A stretch of 6,995 nt of DNA from Clostridia bacterium (GTDB taxonomy: Bacteria > Bacillota > Clostridia > Oscillospirales > CAG-272): NCBI GenBank assembly GCA_900754175.1, contig CAAEBS010000022.1, positions 1 to 6,995 on the forward strand, written 5' to 3'. Position 1 is the stretch's first letter. Every line of letters starts with the position of its first letter. A program made the position numbers and the translations under genes. Shown here one piece after another: positions 1 through 6,214 of this stretch. The notes under the pieces were generated by a model. It did not search any database and was not told where the DNA came from. It was given only the letters and a program-made list of their open reading frames with translations.

Positions 1-29
1 CGCAGGTCGGGATCTCCAATCGTCGAGCA

Positions 30-42
30 CACAAACTTTGTG
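30..42. repeat. 13-bp palindrome in the intergenic region left of the operon
   Basis: CACAAA and TTTGTG flank a single C. It lies in the gene-free stretch 1-177. It could be part of the same non-coding element as the 120-151 hairpin, or chance. Nothing else coding is recognisable in this stretch, although one plus frame is open through it. Confidence 0.4.
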
Positions 43-119
43 CTAAACGAACGCAACGGTAAAACTCCGGGTCAGCATTATACCCTATCCCTTGTTCCAA
101 AGTCTTTTGAAAGGGGCAC

Positions 120-151
120 GGGGGAAACTTTTCTCCAGAAAAGTTTCCCCC
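120..151. repeat. Perfect 15-bp inverted repeat, possible terminator or interspersed palindromic element
   Basis: The arms 120-134 and 137-151 (GGGGGAAACTTTTCT and its exact complement) are separated only by CC, so either strand would fold into a very stable hairpin with an effective loop of about 4 nt. It sits 26 bp after the stop of the last operon gene, where a terminator is expected. The minus-strand transcript has no proper U-run after the stem (it continues GTGCCCCTTTC). On the plus strand a T-rich stretch follows some 10 nt later. It therefore may act as a transcript-end stabiliser, a weak bidirectional terminator, or a copy of a dispersed palindromic repeat. Its G5/C5-capped form resembles intergenic palindromes I recall from gut Clostridia; only a genome search can confirm that. 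Confidence 0.7.
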
Positions 152-177
152 GATTATCTGTCTTTTCTATCCCAAAC

Positions 178-1362
178 TCACCAGTTGGTCGTCCAGCGAC
201 TACGGTATTCTGCCTCCCCGGCATCCGTACCACCACCCTGCGTGGCACCGGCTTTTCCTTTGTTTGCCGCCACTTTCTGCCATAAAGCCTGCCGGTATTC
301 CTCCGGCTCCACCGGTACCGCCACCTCGCAACCCTTCCATGCGGAAAGATAGGCGGCGTTGGCGATCTCCAGCTCGTTCATGGCATCCTCGCCCGGAGCA
401 ATCAAACGCTCTCCGAAGCGGATTGCATTGGTGAAATTCTGCAGAATCCGGACGTGACCGTTGTACGGCTCGTCCACAATCTCGGTCACCTCGGCGGGAT
501 TTTTCTTTTCCCCCTGCATAAAGCAGAACTCCCGCTCGTCATACCGGAGCCGCCAAAGCGTCAGCTTGCCGTTCTCCAGTACCATTTTGCCACGGGTACC
601 CGTAATTTCCAGACGGTTAGTACCGGGGTCGTCCCCGGTGGAGGCAATGAACACCCCCGTCGCCCCGTTTTCATAACGGGCAAACAGCGTGGCTTCGTCC
701 TCTACCTCGATGCGGTGGAATTTTCCCACGGCACACTCCGCACGGACGTGCGACGGCATTCCGCAGATCCACTGCCACAGATCCAGATTGTGGGGTGCCT
801 GATTCATCAGAACGCCTCCGCCCTCGCCCGACCAGGTGGCACGCCATGCGCCCGAATCGTAGTATTCCTGCTTGCGGTACCAGTTGGTAATGATCCACAT
901 CACACGCTTCAGCCCGCCAAGCTCCCCGGCGTCCATCCACGCCTTCGCCTGCGCAAACAGCCGGTCGGTGCGCTGATTGAACATCACGCCGAATACCCGC
1001 CCGCTCTTTCGTGCGGCGTCTATCGTTTCCGCCAGGGCGGCGCAGTACACCGCCCCCGGCTTCTCGGTCAGAACGTGCAAGCCCGCCTCAAAAGCGGCTG
1101 TGGCAATCCTCGGGTGATCGTAGTGCGGCGTGGCAATGACGACCGCATCAACCTTGCCGCTGTGCAACAATTCCCCGTCGCTTTCATACACCGGAATCCC
1201 CGGGTAGTCACAGCGGAGCTTTGCGGCACGTCCGGGGTCGGTGTCGCAGAGGGCGCAGAGCTTCATTCCCTCTACCTTACCCTCCGCAACAGCGGCGGCG
1301 TGCGCCGAGCCGATGTTTCCGACGCCGATGATGCCGACTCTTACTTCTCCCGGAACATTCAT
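178..1362 (-). CDS. Gfo/Idh/MocA-family NAD(P)-dependent oxidoreductase (last gene of operon)
   Basis: This 394-aa protein is probably a cytoplasmic sugar or sugar-acid dehydrogenase. The N-terminal Rossmann fold shows GVGNIG at residues 13-18 and the family's EKP signature at 100-102. The C-terminal alpha/beta substrate domain holds the block WRATWSGEGGG (173-183) followed by NQAPHNLDLWQW (187-198). His191 sits where the family's catalytic His is found, but the Asp usually four residues before it is Asn187 here. The ATG at 1362 overlaps the TGA of the upstream gene as ATGA, and no clear Shine-Dalgarno precedes it, which suggests translational coupling. It is a clear paralogue of the gene just upstream (shared NQRT, WRATWSGEGGGVL and PHNLDLWQWICGMP). 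The last 25 or so residues are a Gly/Ala-rich tail with no recognisable domain. The family call is firm. The substrate is unknown; 3-keto-sugar formation or reduction, or inositol- or uronate-type oxidation, are all possible. Confidence 0.9.
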   Translation of the reverse strand: MNVPGEVRVGIIGVGNIGSAHAAAVAEGKVEGMKLCALCDTDPGRAAKLRCDYPGIPVYESDGELLHSGKVDAVVIATPHYDHPRIATAAFEAGLHVLTEKPGAVYCAALAETIDAARKSGRVFGVMFNQRTDRLFAQAKAWMDAGELGGLKRVMWIITNWYRKQEYYDSGAWRATWSGEGGGVLMNQAPHNLDLWQWICGMPSHVRAECAVGKFHRIEVEDEATLFARYENGATGVFIASTGDDPGTNRLEITGTRGKMVLENGKLTLWRLRYDEREFCFMQGEKKNPAEVTEIVDEPYNGHVRILQNFTNAIRFGERLIAPGEDAMNELEIANAAYLSAWKGCEVAVPVEPEEYRQALWQKVAANKGKAGATQGGGTDAGEAEYRSRWTTNW

Positions 1363-2546
1363 GACCCGAAGGTGCTGTCCATGTCGGCAGCGGTCACCGA
1401 AGACGCCGCTACTTTCCGGCGGGAGGTCTTTACCCGCTTCATCAGCTCCTGATAGTACAGCTCGTGGTCAAAGTTCTGTATGTCGATCTCCTTGCCCAGC
1501 CATGCGGAAAGGTGCATCGCATTGGAAATGGTAAGTCCCCGGATGCCCTCACGCCCGTCGGCAACCAGCGGGGTGCCGTGCAGGATGTGCGCCGCAAAGG
1601 CGTTGAATACGCCGATGTGCTGAGGATTCCGCCCGTCGCACTCCACTATCGTCTTTTCAAAGTCCATATGCCCGAACGATTCTTTATTGATTGCCGAAAA
1701 CTCCGGCTCGCTTATCTCAGATTTCCACATGGTAAGCGTTTCGCTTTTGTCATCTCCCACCTCGGCTACCAGCTTGCCTTTTTCCATAGAAATTTCAAAG
1801 CGGTTGGTACCGGGTGCGTCTCCGGTGGTGGTCACAAATACGCCGGTAGCACCGTTCGGATAGGTCACGAATGCGCTGACATCGTCCTCCACCTCGATAT
1901 CGTGCCATTTTCCGAACATCATATGGGCGCTGACCGTCTGCGGCATTCCGCAGATCCACTGCCAGAGATCCAGGTTGTGCGGGCACTGGTTGAGCAGAAC
2001 GCCGCCGCCCTCGCCAGACCAGGTGGCACGCCAGTCGCCCGATTCATAGTAGGCACGGGGACGGTACCAGTTGGTGATAATCCAGTTGGTGCGCCGGATT
2101 GCTCCCAATTCACCGCTCTGCACGATCTCCCGCATTTTACGGTAGATGCAGTTGGTGCGCTGGTTCATCATGATTGCAAAGGTGACCGAGCACTCGTCCG
2201 CCACACGGTTCATCTCCAGAACCTGCTTGGTGTACACGCCGGCAGGCTTTTCCACCAGAACGTGCAGTCCGTGGCGCATTCCCATAATGGCATATTTCGG
2301 GTGATCGTAGTGCGGGATCGCCACCGTCAGGGCGTCGATCAGACCGCTTTCCATCATCTTTTCGCCGTCGTCAAAAATTGCCACGCTATCTCCGAGCTTT
2401 TCCTTTGCCCATTCCCGACGGCTCTCCTTGATATCGCAGACCGCCGTCAGCGTGATCTCCGGGCACTTGCCCCCTGCAAGCTTTTTCACATGGGAGCTTC
2501 CTATGTTTCCAAGCCCCAGAATTCCCATTCTTATCGTCTCACTCAT
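1359..2546 (-). CDS. Gfo/Idh/MocA-family NAD(P)-dependent oxidoreductase (upstream paralogue)
   Basis: This is a 395-aa cytoplasmic oxidoreductase. Numbering from the ATG at 2546, the Rossmann motif GLGNIG lies at about 11-16, EKP at about 99-101, and the substrate-domain block WRATWSGEGGGVLLNQCPHNLD at about 172-193. As in its downstream paralogue, the family's usual Asp before the catalytic His is replaced within an NQxPH motif. The reading frame can also open at a TTG at 2552. However, the AAAGGAG at 2556-2562 lies only 3 nt from that TTG and 9 nt from the ATG at 2546, so the ATG is preferred. It follows the TIM-barrel gene by 17 nt and overlaps the next gene by 4 nt. Two such dehydrogenases side by side could act on different intermediates of one route, for example one oxidising and one reducing, but this is inferred. 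The exact substrate cannot be read from the sequence. Confidence 0.9.
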   Translation of the reverse strand: MSETIRMGILGLGNIGSSHVKKLAGGKCPEITLTAVCDIKESRREWAKEKLGDSVAIFDDGEKMMESGLIDALTVAIPHYDHPKYAIMGMRHGLHVLVEKPAGVYTKQVLEMNRVADECSVTFAIMMNQRTNCIYRKMREIVQSGELGAIRRTNWIITNWYRPRAYYESGDWRATWSGEGGGVLLNQCPHNLDLWQWICGMPQTVSAHMMFGKWHDIEVEDDVSAFVTYPNGATGVFVTTTGDAPGTNRFEISMEKGKLVAEVGDDKSETLTMWKSEISEPEFSAINKESFGHMDFEKTIVECDGRNPQHIGVFNAFAAHILHGTPLVADGREGIRGLTISNAMHLSAWLGKEIDIQNFDHELYYQELMKRVKTSRRKVAASSVTAADMDSTFGS

Positions 2547-2555
2547 TTCCAAATT

Positions 2556-2562
2556 CTCCTTT
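2556..2562 (-). promoter_or_regulatory. Ribosome binding site that favours ATG 2546 over TTG 2552
   Basis: AAAGGAG on the minus strand is 9 nt from the ATG at 2546 but only 3 nt from the in-frame TTG at 2552. This makes the ATG the probable start of the upstream Gfo/Idh gene. Confidence 0.85.
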
Positions 2563-2563
2563 C

Positions 2564-3325
2564 TTATTGCAGACCTACCGATTTCAGGTAGTCATAGCTC
2601 TTTTTCAGGCACACAAAGGGATCTTCGCCGTAGCACAGATCCTGCTCCACCAGAAGATACTGACTGCCAGCATCCTCAGCAGCAGACAGAATGGCGTCAA
2701 AATTCATATTGCCCCATCCCACCGGCGCCATGTGCTGTTCCTTGCCTACCATGCACATATCCTTCAGGTGAATACACTCCACTCTTCCCGCAAGCTTTCT
2801 CAGCCATGCCGCCGGATCGCCGCCGGCAAACTGTACCCAGTAGGTGTCCAGCGTGATGTTCAGAAGCTCCGGCGAAAAGTCCTCCAGGATCCGCTCAAAA
2901 AGCTGTTTTCCGTCAGGTAAACGTGCAAATGTGTCTGCATGGTTGTGAAAATACAGCTTGCATCCCTCTTGAACAAAGATCTCCGCTACTTTGTGATAAG
3001 AATTCACAAAGTTCTGATAAGATTCCTCGGAAAAATCAAAGTTTGGCATGGAACTAAGTCCGATATTGCGGCACCCAAAGATCTTATGATCCCGGCAGAC
3101 CTGCTCGGGCGCCTCGATCATCCGAGGACCTTTCGTATGCGTCAGCACGCAGGTCAGACCGTTTTTTTTCAGCTCCTGCGCCATCCATTCCGGATCGTAT
3201 GCGCACACGCCCGAAAGCTGAACGGTGGTGTAACCGATGTCCGCCACACGGGCAAGCGACTCCGAAAGCCCGTCAAGCGTCTTGCAGTAGTCTTTGATGG
3301 TATAAAACTGTGCTCCTGTTCTCAT
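2564..3325 (-). CDS. Sugar phosphate isomerase/epimerase-like TIM-barrel protein (AP endonuclease family 2 fold)
   Basis: This 253-aa protein has the length typical of the xylose-isomerase-like TIM-barrel / AP_endonuc_2 superfamily (IolE, IolI and relatives). Those enzymes bind a divalent metal and isomerise, epimerise or dehydrate sugars. Candidate metal and active-site residues are visible: His127 and His129 in YFHNH, Asp160 in LDTYW, His186 in CIHLKD and Glu227 in LLVEQD. A GWGN motif at 203-206 matches the usual glycine-rich loop before the last strands. No signal peptide is present, so it should be cytoplasmic. The ATG at 3325 is preceded by TAAGGAG, whose TAA is the stop codon of the upstream gene, leaving a 12-nt gap. 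It is only distantly similar to the neighbouring TIM-barrel gene. The name is a fold-level annotation: the true reaction could be keto-sugar isomerisation, epimerisation, or elimination/hydration of a 3-keto glycoside. Confidence 0.85.
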   Translation of the reverse strand: MRTGAQFYTIKDYCKTLDGLSESLARVADIGYTTVQLSGVCAYDPEWMAQELKKNGLTCVLTHTKGPRMIEAPEQVCRDHKIFGCRNIGLSSMPNFDFSEESYQNFVNSYHKVAEIFVQEGCKLYFHNHADTFARLPDGKQLFERILEDFSPELLNITLDTYWVQFAGGDPAAWLRKLAGRVECIHLKDMCMVGKEQHMAPVGWGNMNFDAILSAAEDAGSQYLLVEQDLCYGEDPFVCLKKSYDYLKSVGLQ

Positions 3326-3337
3326 CTTTTTCTCTCC

Positions 3338-4180
3338 TTATCTGTTAATTGTGGTAAGTATTTCCCGAAACGCCGCCACGGCGGCGTCAAAGGCTTCGTC
3401 TGAATTCCGGTAGCGGGCAAAATCACCCTTTACCGACTCGCCGTTCTCAAGATTTTTCAATCCCACGAATTCGGTCAGGTGCGGCTCCAGCGTCATGACC
3501 TTGCCGCCGCCTGCCAGATAGTCCGCCACGATCTGCGGCAGATTTCCAATGCCCTGCCCTGCCGGCACTACCGTCCCGTCAGCCACGGCGTCCTTGATGT
3601 GCATATAATCGACGTAATCCCGCATCTGCTTCCATGCCGCAAGCGTGTCCACACCGCACTGCACGTAGTTTGCCGGGTCGAAAATTGCCCGGATCGACGG
3701 GAAATTTTGGTGGATCTTCAGGCAGTTTTCCGGCGTCTCACCGAAAATATGCTTCTCGTTTTCATGGCACAAAAGGATTTCGGGCGGGGTCAGCTCGCAG
3801 AATTTTGCCAGCCGCTCCATTACCTTTTCCTCAGTAGCTTCCGGCGAATCGCCCTCGGCGGGATAAAAGCTGAACATCCGGATTCTGCCGGCATTCAGAA
3901 TGGACGCCGCCTCCAGAATCCATTTGAAATCCTCCAGGTGCTTGTCAAACGGCTTGTCAAGCGAATACTTTCCGATCGGCGATCCGATCGACCACACGGC
4001 AAGCCCCTCGGCGTCCAGCATCCGGCGCACCTCTTTCACCTTTGCCGCATCCACACTGTTGATGTTCTTTCCGTCCACGCCACGGATCTCCAGATAGTCG
4101 ATGCCGCAACGTTTCATTGCGGCTATCTGCCCGCTTATGGCAGGTGACGCCTCGTCCGCAAACGCACAAAGTTTTCTCAT
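3338..4180 (-). CDS. Sugar phosphate isomerase/epimerase-like TIM-barrel protein (second, divergent copy)
   Basis: This 280-aa protein has the AP_endonuc_2 / xylose-isomerase-like TIM-barrel fold. The signature runs in order: LEIRGVDG (30-37, first strand with Glu31), LLCHENE (136-142, Glu140), IFDPANYVQCG (166-176, Asp168), MHIKD (193-197, His194), GQGIGN (208-213) and LEPHL (231-235, Glu232). The Glu140/Asp168/His194/Glu232 set fits the metal-binding quartet of this superfamily. The frame stays open upstream to 4237, but that would overlap the preceding gene. The ATG at 4180 has AAAGGAGA at 4187-4194 at ideal spacing, so it is chosen. It lies 25 nt after the SDR gene and 12 nt before the next TIM-barrel gene. 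It differs clearly from that neighbour in sequence, so the two probably catalyse different steps. The specific substrate is unknown. Confidence 0.85.
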   Translation of the reverse strand: MRKLCAFADEASPAISGQIAAMKRCGIDYLEIRGVDGKNINSVDAAKVKEVRRMLDAEGLAVWSIGSPIGKYSLDKPFDKHLEDFKWILEAASILNAGRIRMFSFYPAEGDSPEATEEKVMERLAKFCELTPPEILLCHENEKHIFGETPENCLKIHQNFPSIRAIFDPANYVQCGVDTLAAWKQMRDYVDYMHIKDAVADGTVVPAGQGIGNLPQIVADYLAGGGKVMTLEPHLTEFVGLKNLENGESVKGDFARYRNSDEAFDAAVAAFREILTTINR

Positions 4181-4186
4181 CTCGTT

Positions 4187-4194
4187 TCTCCTTT
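4187..4194 (-). promoter_or_regulatory. Ribosome binding site that fixes the start of the 280-aa TIM-barrel gene
   Basis: AAAGGAGA on the minus strand lies 6 nt before the ATG at 4180, inside the 25-nt gap after the SDR gene. It supports this start over the in-frame one at 4237, which lies within the SDR coding region. Confidence 0.88.
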
Positions 4195-4205
4195 CAAAAC
4201 GGAAA

Positions 4206-5036
4206 TCAAACGCCGGAATATGCCGAAAATCCACCATCCACCGGCACTACGATACCCGTCACAAAGCCGGACGCATCCCGGTCACACAGCCACAGAAGCG
4301 TTCCGAGCAGCTCCTCCGGCTCTCCGAAACGTCCCATGGGAGTTGCCCGCAGGATCTTTTCGGTTCTCGGTGTGGGCTTTCCGTCTGCGTCAAACAGCAG
4401 AGAGCGGTTCTGCCCGGTGACAAAGAATCCGGGCGCTATGGCGTTTACCCGCACGCCGCTTGCCGCAAAGTGCACGGCAAGCCACTGCGTGAAGTTGGAT
4501 ACCGCCGCCTTTGCCGCACTGTATGCCGGAATTTTGGTGAGAGGACGGTAGGCGTTCATCGAAGAGACGTTCACCACGCATCCGTGCCGCTCCAGCAGAT
4601 CGGGCGCAAAAACCTGCGTAGGAATCAGAGTCCCCATCAGGTTCAGTCCGAATACGAAGTCAAAATCCCGCTTGTCAAGATTGAAAAAGGTCTTGAAATC
4701 CTTTGTCAGCTCATCGCCAGCCTCGTAAACCTCGTGCGCCGTCGTGCACCGGGGGCTGTTTCCGCCGGCTCCGTTGATCAGAATATCACAGCCGCCAAAC
4801 GCACCGATCACCGCCTTGCGCACTTCCTCCAGTTTCTCCCGGTCCAGCACGTCGGCGCCAAAGCTCTGCGCCACGCCGCCTGCCGAACGGATCTCCTGCG
4901 CCACCTTTTCCGCCGCCTCCTGATTGAGGTCCAGCAGAGCAACGCTTGCGCCCTCTTTGGCAAGCGCCTTGGCAAACGACGAGCAAAGCACGCCGCCCGC
5001 ACCGGTAATAACCGCTGTTTTTTCCGTAAATTTCAT
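4206..5036 (-). CDS. uxuB: SDR-family fructuronate reductase / D-mannonate oxidoreductase (UxuB-like)
   Basis: This 276-aa classical short-chain dehydrogenase/reductase probably interconverts D-fructuronate and D-mannonate using NAD(P)H. It shows the cofactor motif TGAGGVLC (11-18), Asp61 in the GADV stretch, an INGAGGN motif (87-93) in place of the usual NNAG, and the catalytic set Asn132, Ser159 and Tyr172-x3-Lys176. The PG motif of APGFF and the C-terminal DGGFSAYSGV are also typical. The TGAGGVLC and NGAGGN variants are, from memory, usual for the Gram-positive SDR-type mannonate oxidoreductases and differ from textbook SDRs. It follows uxuA by 41 nt, the position expected for its partner. 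The upstream ribosome binding site (GAGGGA) is weaker than those of its neighbours. The family is certain. The substrate rests on motif resemblance and on adjacency to uxuA; a gluconate- or 3-keto-sugar-type SDR is the alternative. Confidence 0.82.
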   Translation of the reverse strand: MKFTEKTAVITGAGGVLCSSFAKALAKEGASVALLDLNQEAAEKVAQEIRSAGGVAQSFGADVLDREKLEEVRKAVIGAFGGCDILINGAGGNSPRCTTAHEVYEAGDELTKDFKTFFNLDKRDFDFVFGLNLMGTLIPTQVFAPDLLERHGCVVNVSSMNAYRPLTKIPAYSAAKAAVSNFTQWLAVHFAASGVRVNAIAPGFFVTGQNRSLLFDADGKPTPRTEKILRATPMGRFGEPEELLGTLLWLCDRDASGFVTGIVVPVDGGFSAYSGV

Positions 5037-5077
5037 CTTTTATCCCTCTCTTTTGCTATGATAAGCTTCCGCAGTCA

Positions 5078-6130
5078 TCAAACCGACGGAGCCTTGCGTG
5101 TTTTTTCAATGCCCTCAAACAATCCCACAATGTAGGCGGCACCAAGCGCCCGGTCGTAAAGTCCGTAGCCGTAACGCCCGCTCTCACCCCATATCATTCT
5201 TCCGTGGTCGGGTCTTACGTAACCGTCAAAGCCCGCCTCGCAAAGCGAACGGACAATGCCGTACATATCCAGCGATCCGCACTCGGTGGGATGTCCGACC
5301 TCGCAGAACTGCCGCTCGCCCGTAATCAGGATGTTGCGCAGATGCAGGAAATGAATCCGCTGTGCGTACTTCCCGGCAAGATACGGAAGATGATTTTCGG
5401 GGTTGGCACCGAGAGAACCGGTGCAGAAGGTCAACCCGTTCGCCGGGCTGTCCACGATCTTCAGAAACCGGTCAAGATTTTTCTCGCAGGTAATAATTCT
5501 CGGCAAACCGAAAATACCCCACGGCGGGTCGTCCGGATGGATCGCCATGTTCACCCCGGCACGCTCGGCAACCGGTATCACCGCCTGCAGAAAACGGGTC
5601 AGATTTTCCCACAGCTTTTCTTCATCCACACCCCGGTAAATGTCCAACAGGCGGGAAAGCTCCGCCTTGGTGTAGCTTTCGTCCCAGCCCGGCAGAGAAA
5701 GCTCTCCGCTTGCGGGATCCATGTGCGCCAGCGTCCGCTCGTCGTATGCCAGCGAATGGGAGCCGTCCGGATTCCGGTGCTCCAGCTCACTGCGCAGCCA
5801 GTCGAATACCGGCATGAAATTGTAGCACACGCACTTAACGCCCGCTTCTCCCAGCCGACGGATGTTCTCACAGTAATTTTCGATCAGTTGCGGCGCTCTT
5901 TCCCCGCCGTACTTGATCTCCTCCGGCACGGGAACGCTCTCCACCACTTCAAAGGCAAGCCCTGCGGCATTGGCTTTCTGCTTCAATGCCAGAATACTCT
6001 CCCGGCTCCAGACCTCTCCGGGCGGCACATCGTAAACCGCCGAAACAATCCCGCTCATTTTCGGGATCTGCCGGATCTTTTCCAGTGTCACCGGATCATC
6101 GTCACCGTACCAACGAAAAGTCAGTTTCAT
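5078..6130 (-). CDS. uxuA: Mannonate dehydratase UxuA (first gene of operon)
   Basis: This 350-aa enzyme dehydrates D-mannonate to 2-keto-3-deoxy-D-gluconate in the hexuronate pathway, acting as a metal-dependent TIM barrel in the cytoplasm. The family signatures are clear: the N-terminal FRWYGDDD (5-12), VVESVPVPE (62-70), CYNFMPVFDW (102-111), AIHPDDPPWGIFGLPR (196-211, His198), TFCTGSLG (234-241, Cys236), HFLHLRN (260-266, His263) and RPDHGRMIWGE (306-316, Asp308/His309). The length matches the shorter Firmicutes form rather than the roughly 394-aa E. coli enzyme. The frame is open up to 6220, but the ATG at 6130 has an excellent AAGGAGG 5 nt upstream. The extra residues would come from the promoter region and read as a spurious hydrophobic stretch. 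It is divergent from the araC-type gene and leads the six-gene operon. Confidence 0.96.
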   Translation of the reverse strand: MKLTFRWYGDDDPVTLEKIRQIPKMSGIVSAVYDVPPGEVWSRESILALKQKANAAGLAFEVVESVPVPEEIKYGGERAPQLIENYCENIRRLGEAGVKCVCYNFMPVFDWLRSELEHRNPDGSHSLAYDERTLAHMDPASGELSLPGWDESYTKAELSRLLDIYRGVDEEKLWENLTRFLQAVIPVAERAGVNMAIHPDDPPWGIFGLPRIITCEKNLDRFLKIVDSPANGLTFCTGSLGANPENHLPYLAGKYAQRIHFLHLRNILITGERQFCEVGHPTECGSLDMYGIVRSLCEAGFDGYVRPDHGRMIWGESGRYGYGLYDRALGAAYIVGLFEGIEKTRKAPSV

Positions 6131-6135
6131 TTTTT

Positions 6136-6142
6136 CCTCCTT
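6136..6142 (-). promoter_or_regulatory. Ribosome binding site that fixes the uxuA start
   Basis: AAGGAGG on the minus strand lies 5 nt before the ATG at 6130. It shows that the in-frame upstream codons (to 6220) are not part of the protein. Confidence 0.9.
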
Positions 6143-6163
6143 GTTTTCCGGAACTCTTAATAT

Positions 6164-6192
6164 ATTATAACAGATATTGAAACACAATAAAA
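6164..6192 (-). promoter_or_regulatory. Predicted sigma-A promoter of the uxuA operon (extended -10)
   Basis: Read on the minus strand, a perfect TATAAT lies at 6169-6164, preceded by TG plus one base (TGTTATAAT), which makes an extended -10. At a 17-bp spacing the -35 hexamer would be TTTTAT (6192-6187), a poor match to TTGACA. A weak -35 with a strong extended -10 fits an activator-dependent promoter, consistent with the divergent AraC gene. Transcription would start near 6157-6155, giving a short leader before AAGGAGG. It is predicted from sequence only. Confidence 0.7.
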
Positions 6193-6196
6193 TTGT
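6184..6196. promoter_or_regulatory. Short inverted repeat ACAAT-AAA-ATTGT, possible operator
   Basis: A perfect 5-3-5 inverted repeat overlaps the predicted -35 region of the uxuA promoter. Its position would suit a regulator-binding site, but AraC proteins usually bind direct repeats, and a short AT-rich palindrome can arise by chance. The function is unproven. Confidence 0.25.
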
Positions 6197-6214
6197 TAAA
6201 ATGGTCATTATACA

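Noticed and set aside
1..20. Possible half of a hairpin cut by the window edge (AGGTCGGGATCTCC region)
   Set aside because: The other arm would lie outside the window, so nothing can be shown.
78..83. TATAAT on the minus strand in the left intergenic region, possibly a promoter for a gene beyond the window
   Set aside because: No acceptable -35 at proper spacing and no gene start visible to its left; a lone hexamer is weak evidence.
40..352. Two small plus-strand open frames (81 and 86 aa) at the left end
   Set aside because: They run through the palindrome and into the antisense of the last operon gene, have no convincing ribosome binding site and no domain.
454..2591. Long plus-strand open frames (332 and 375 aa) opposite the two Gfo/Idh genes
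   Set aside because: They lie antisense to clear family proteins, have His/Arg/Val-rich composition without any domain, and resemble each other only because they mirror two paralogous genes.
4101..6160. Long plus-strand open frames (344 and 318 aa) opposite the SDR and uxuA genes
   Set aside because: They are antisense shadows of well-supported genes in GC-rich DNA, with no recognisable motifs.
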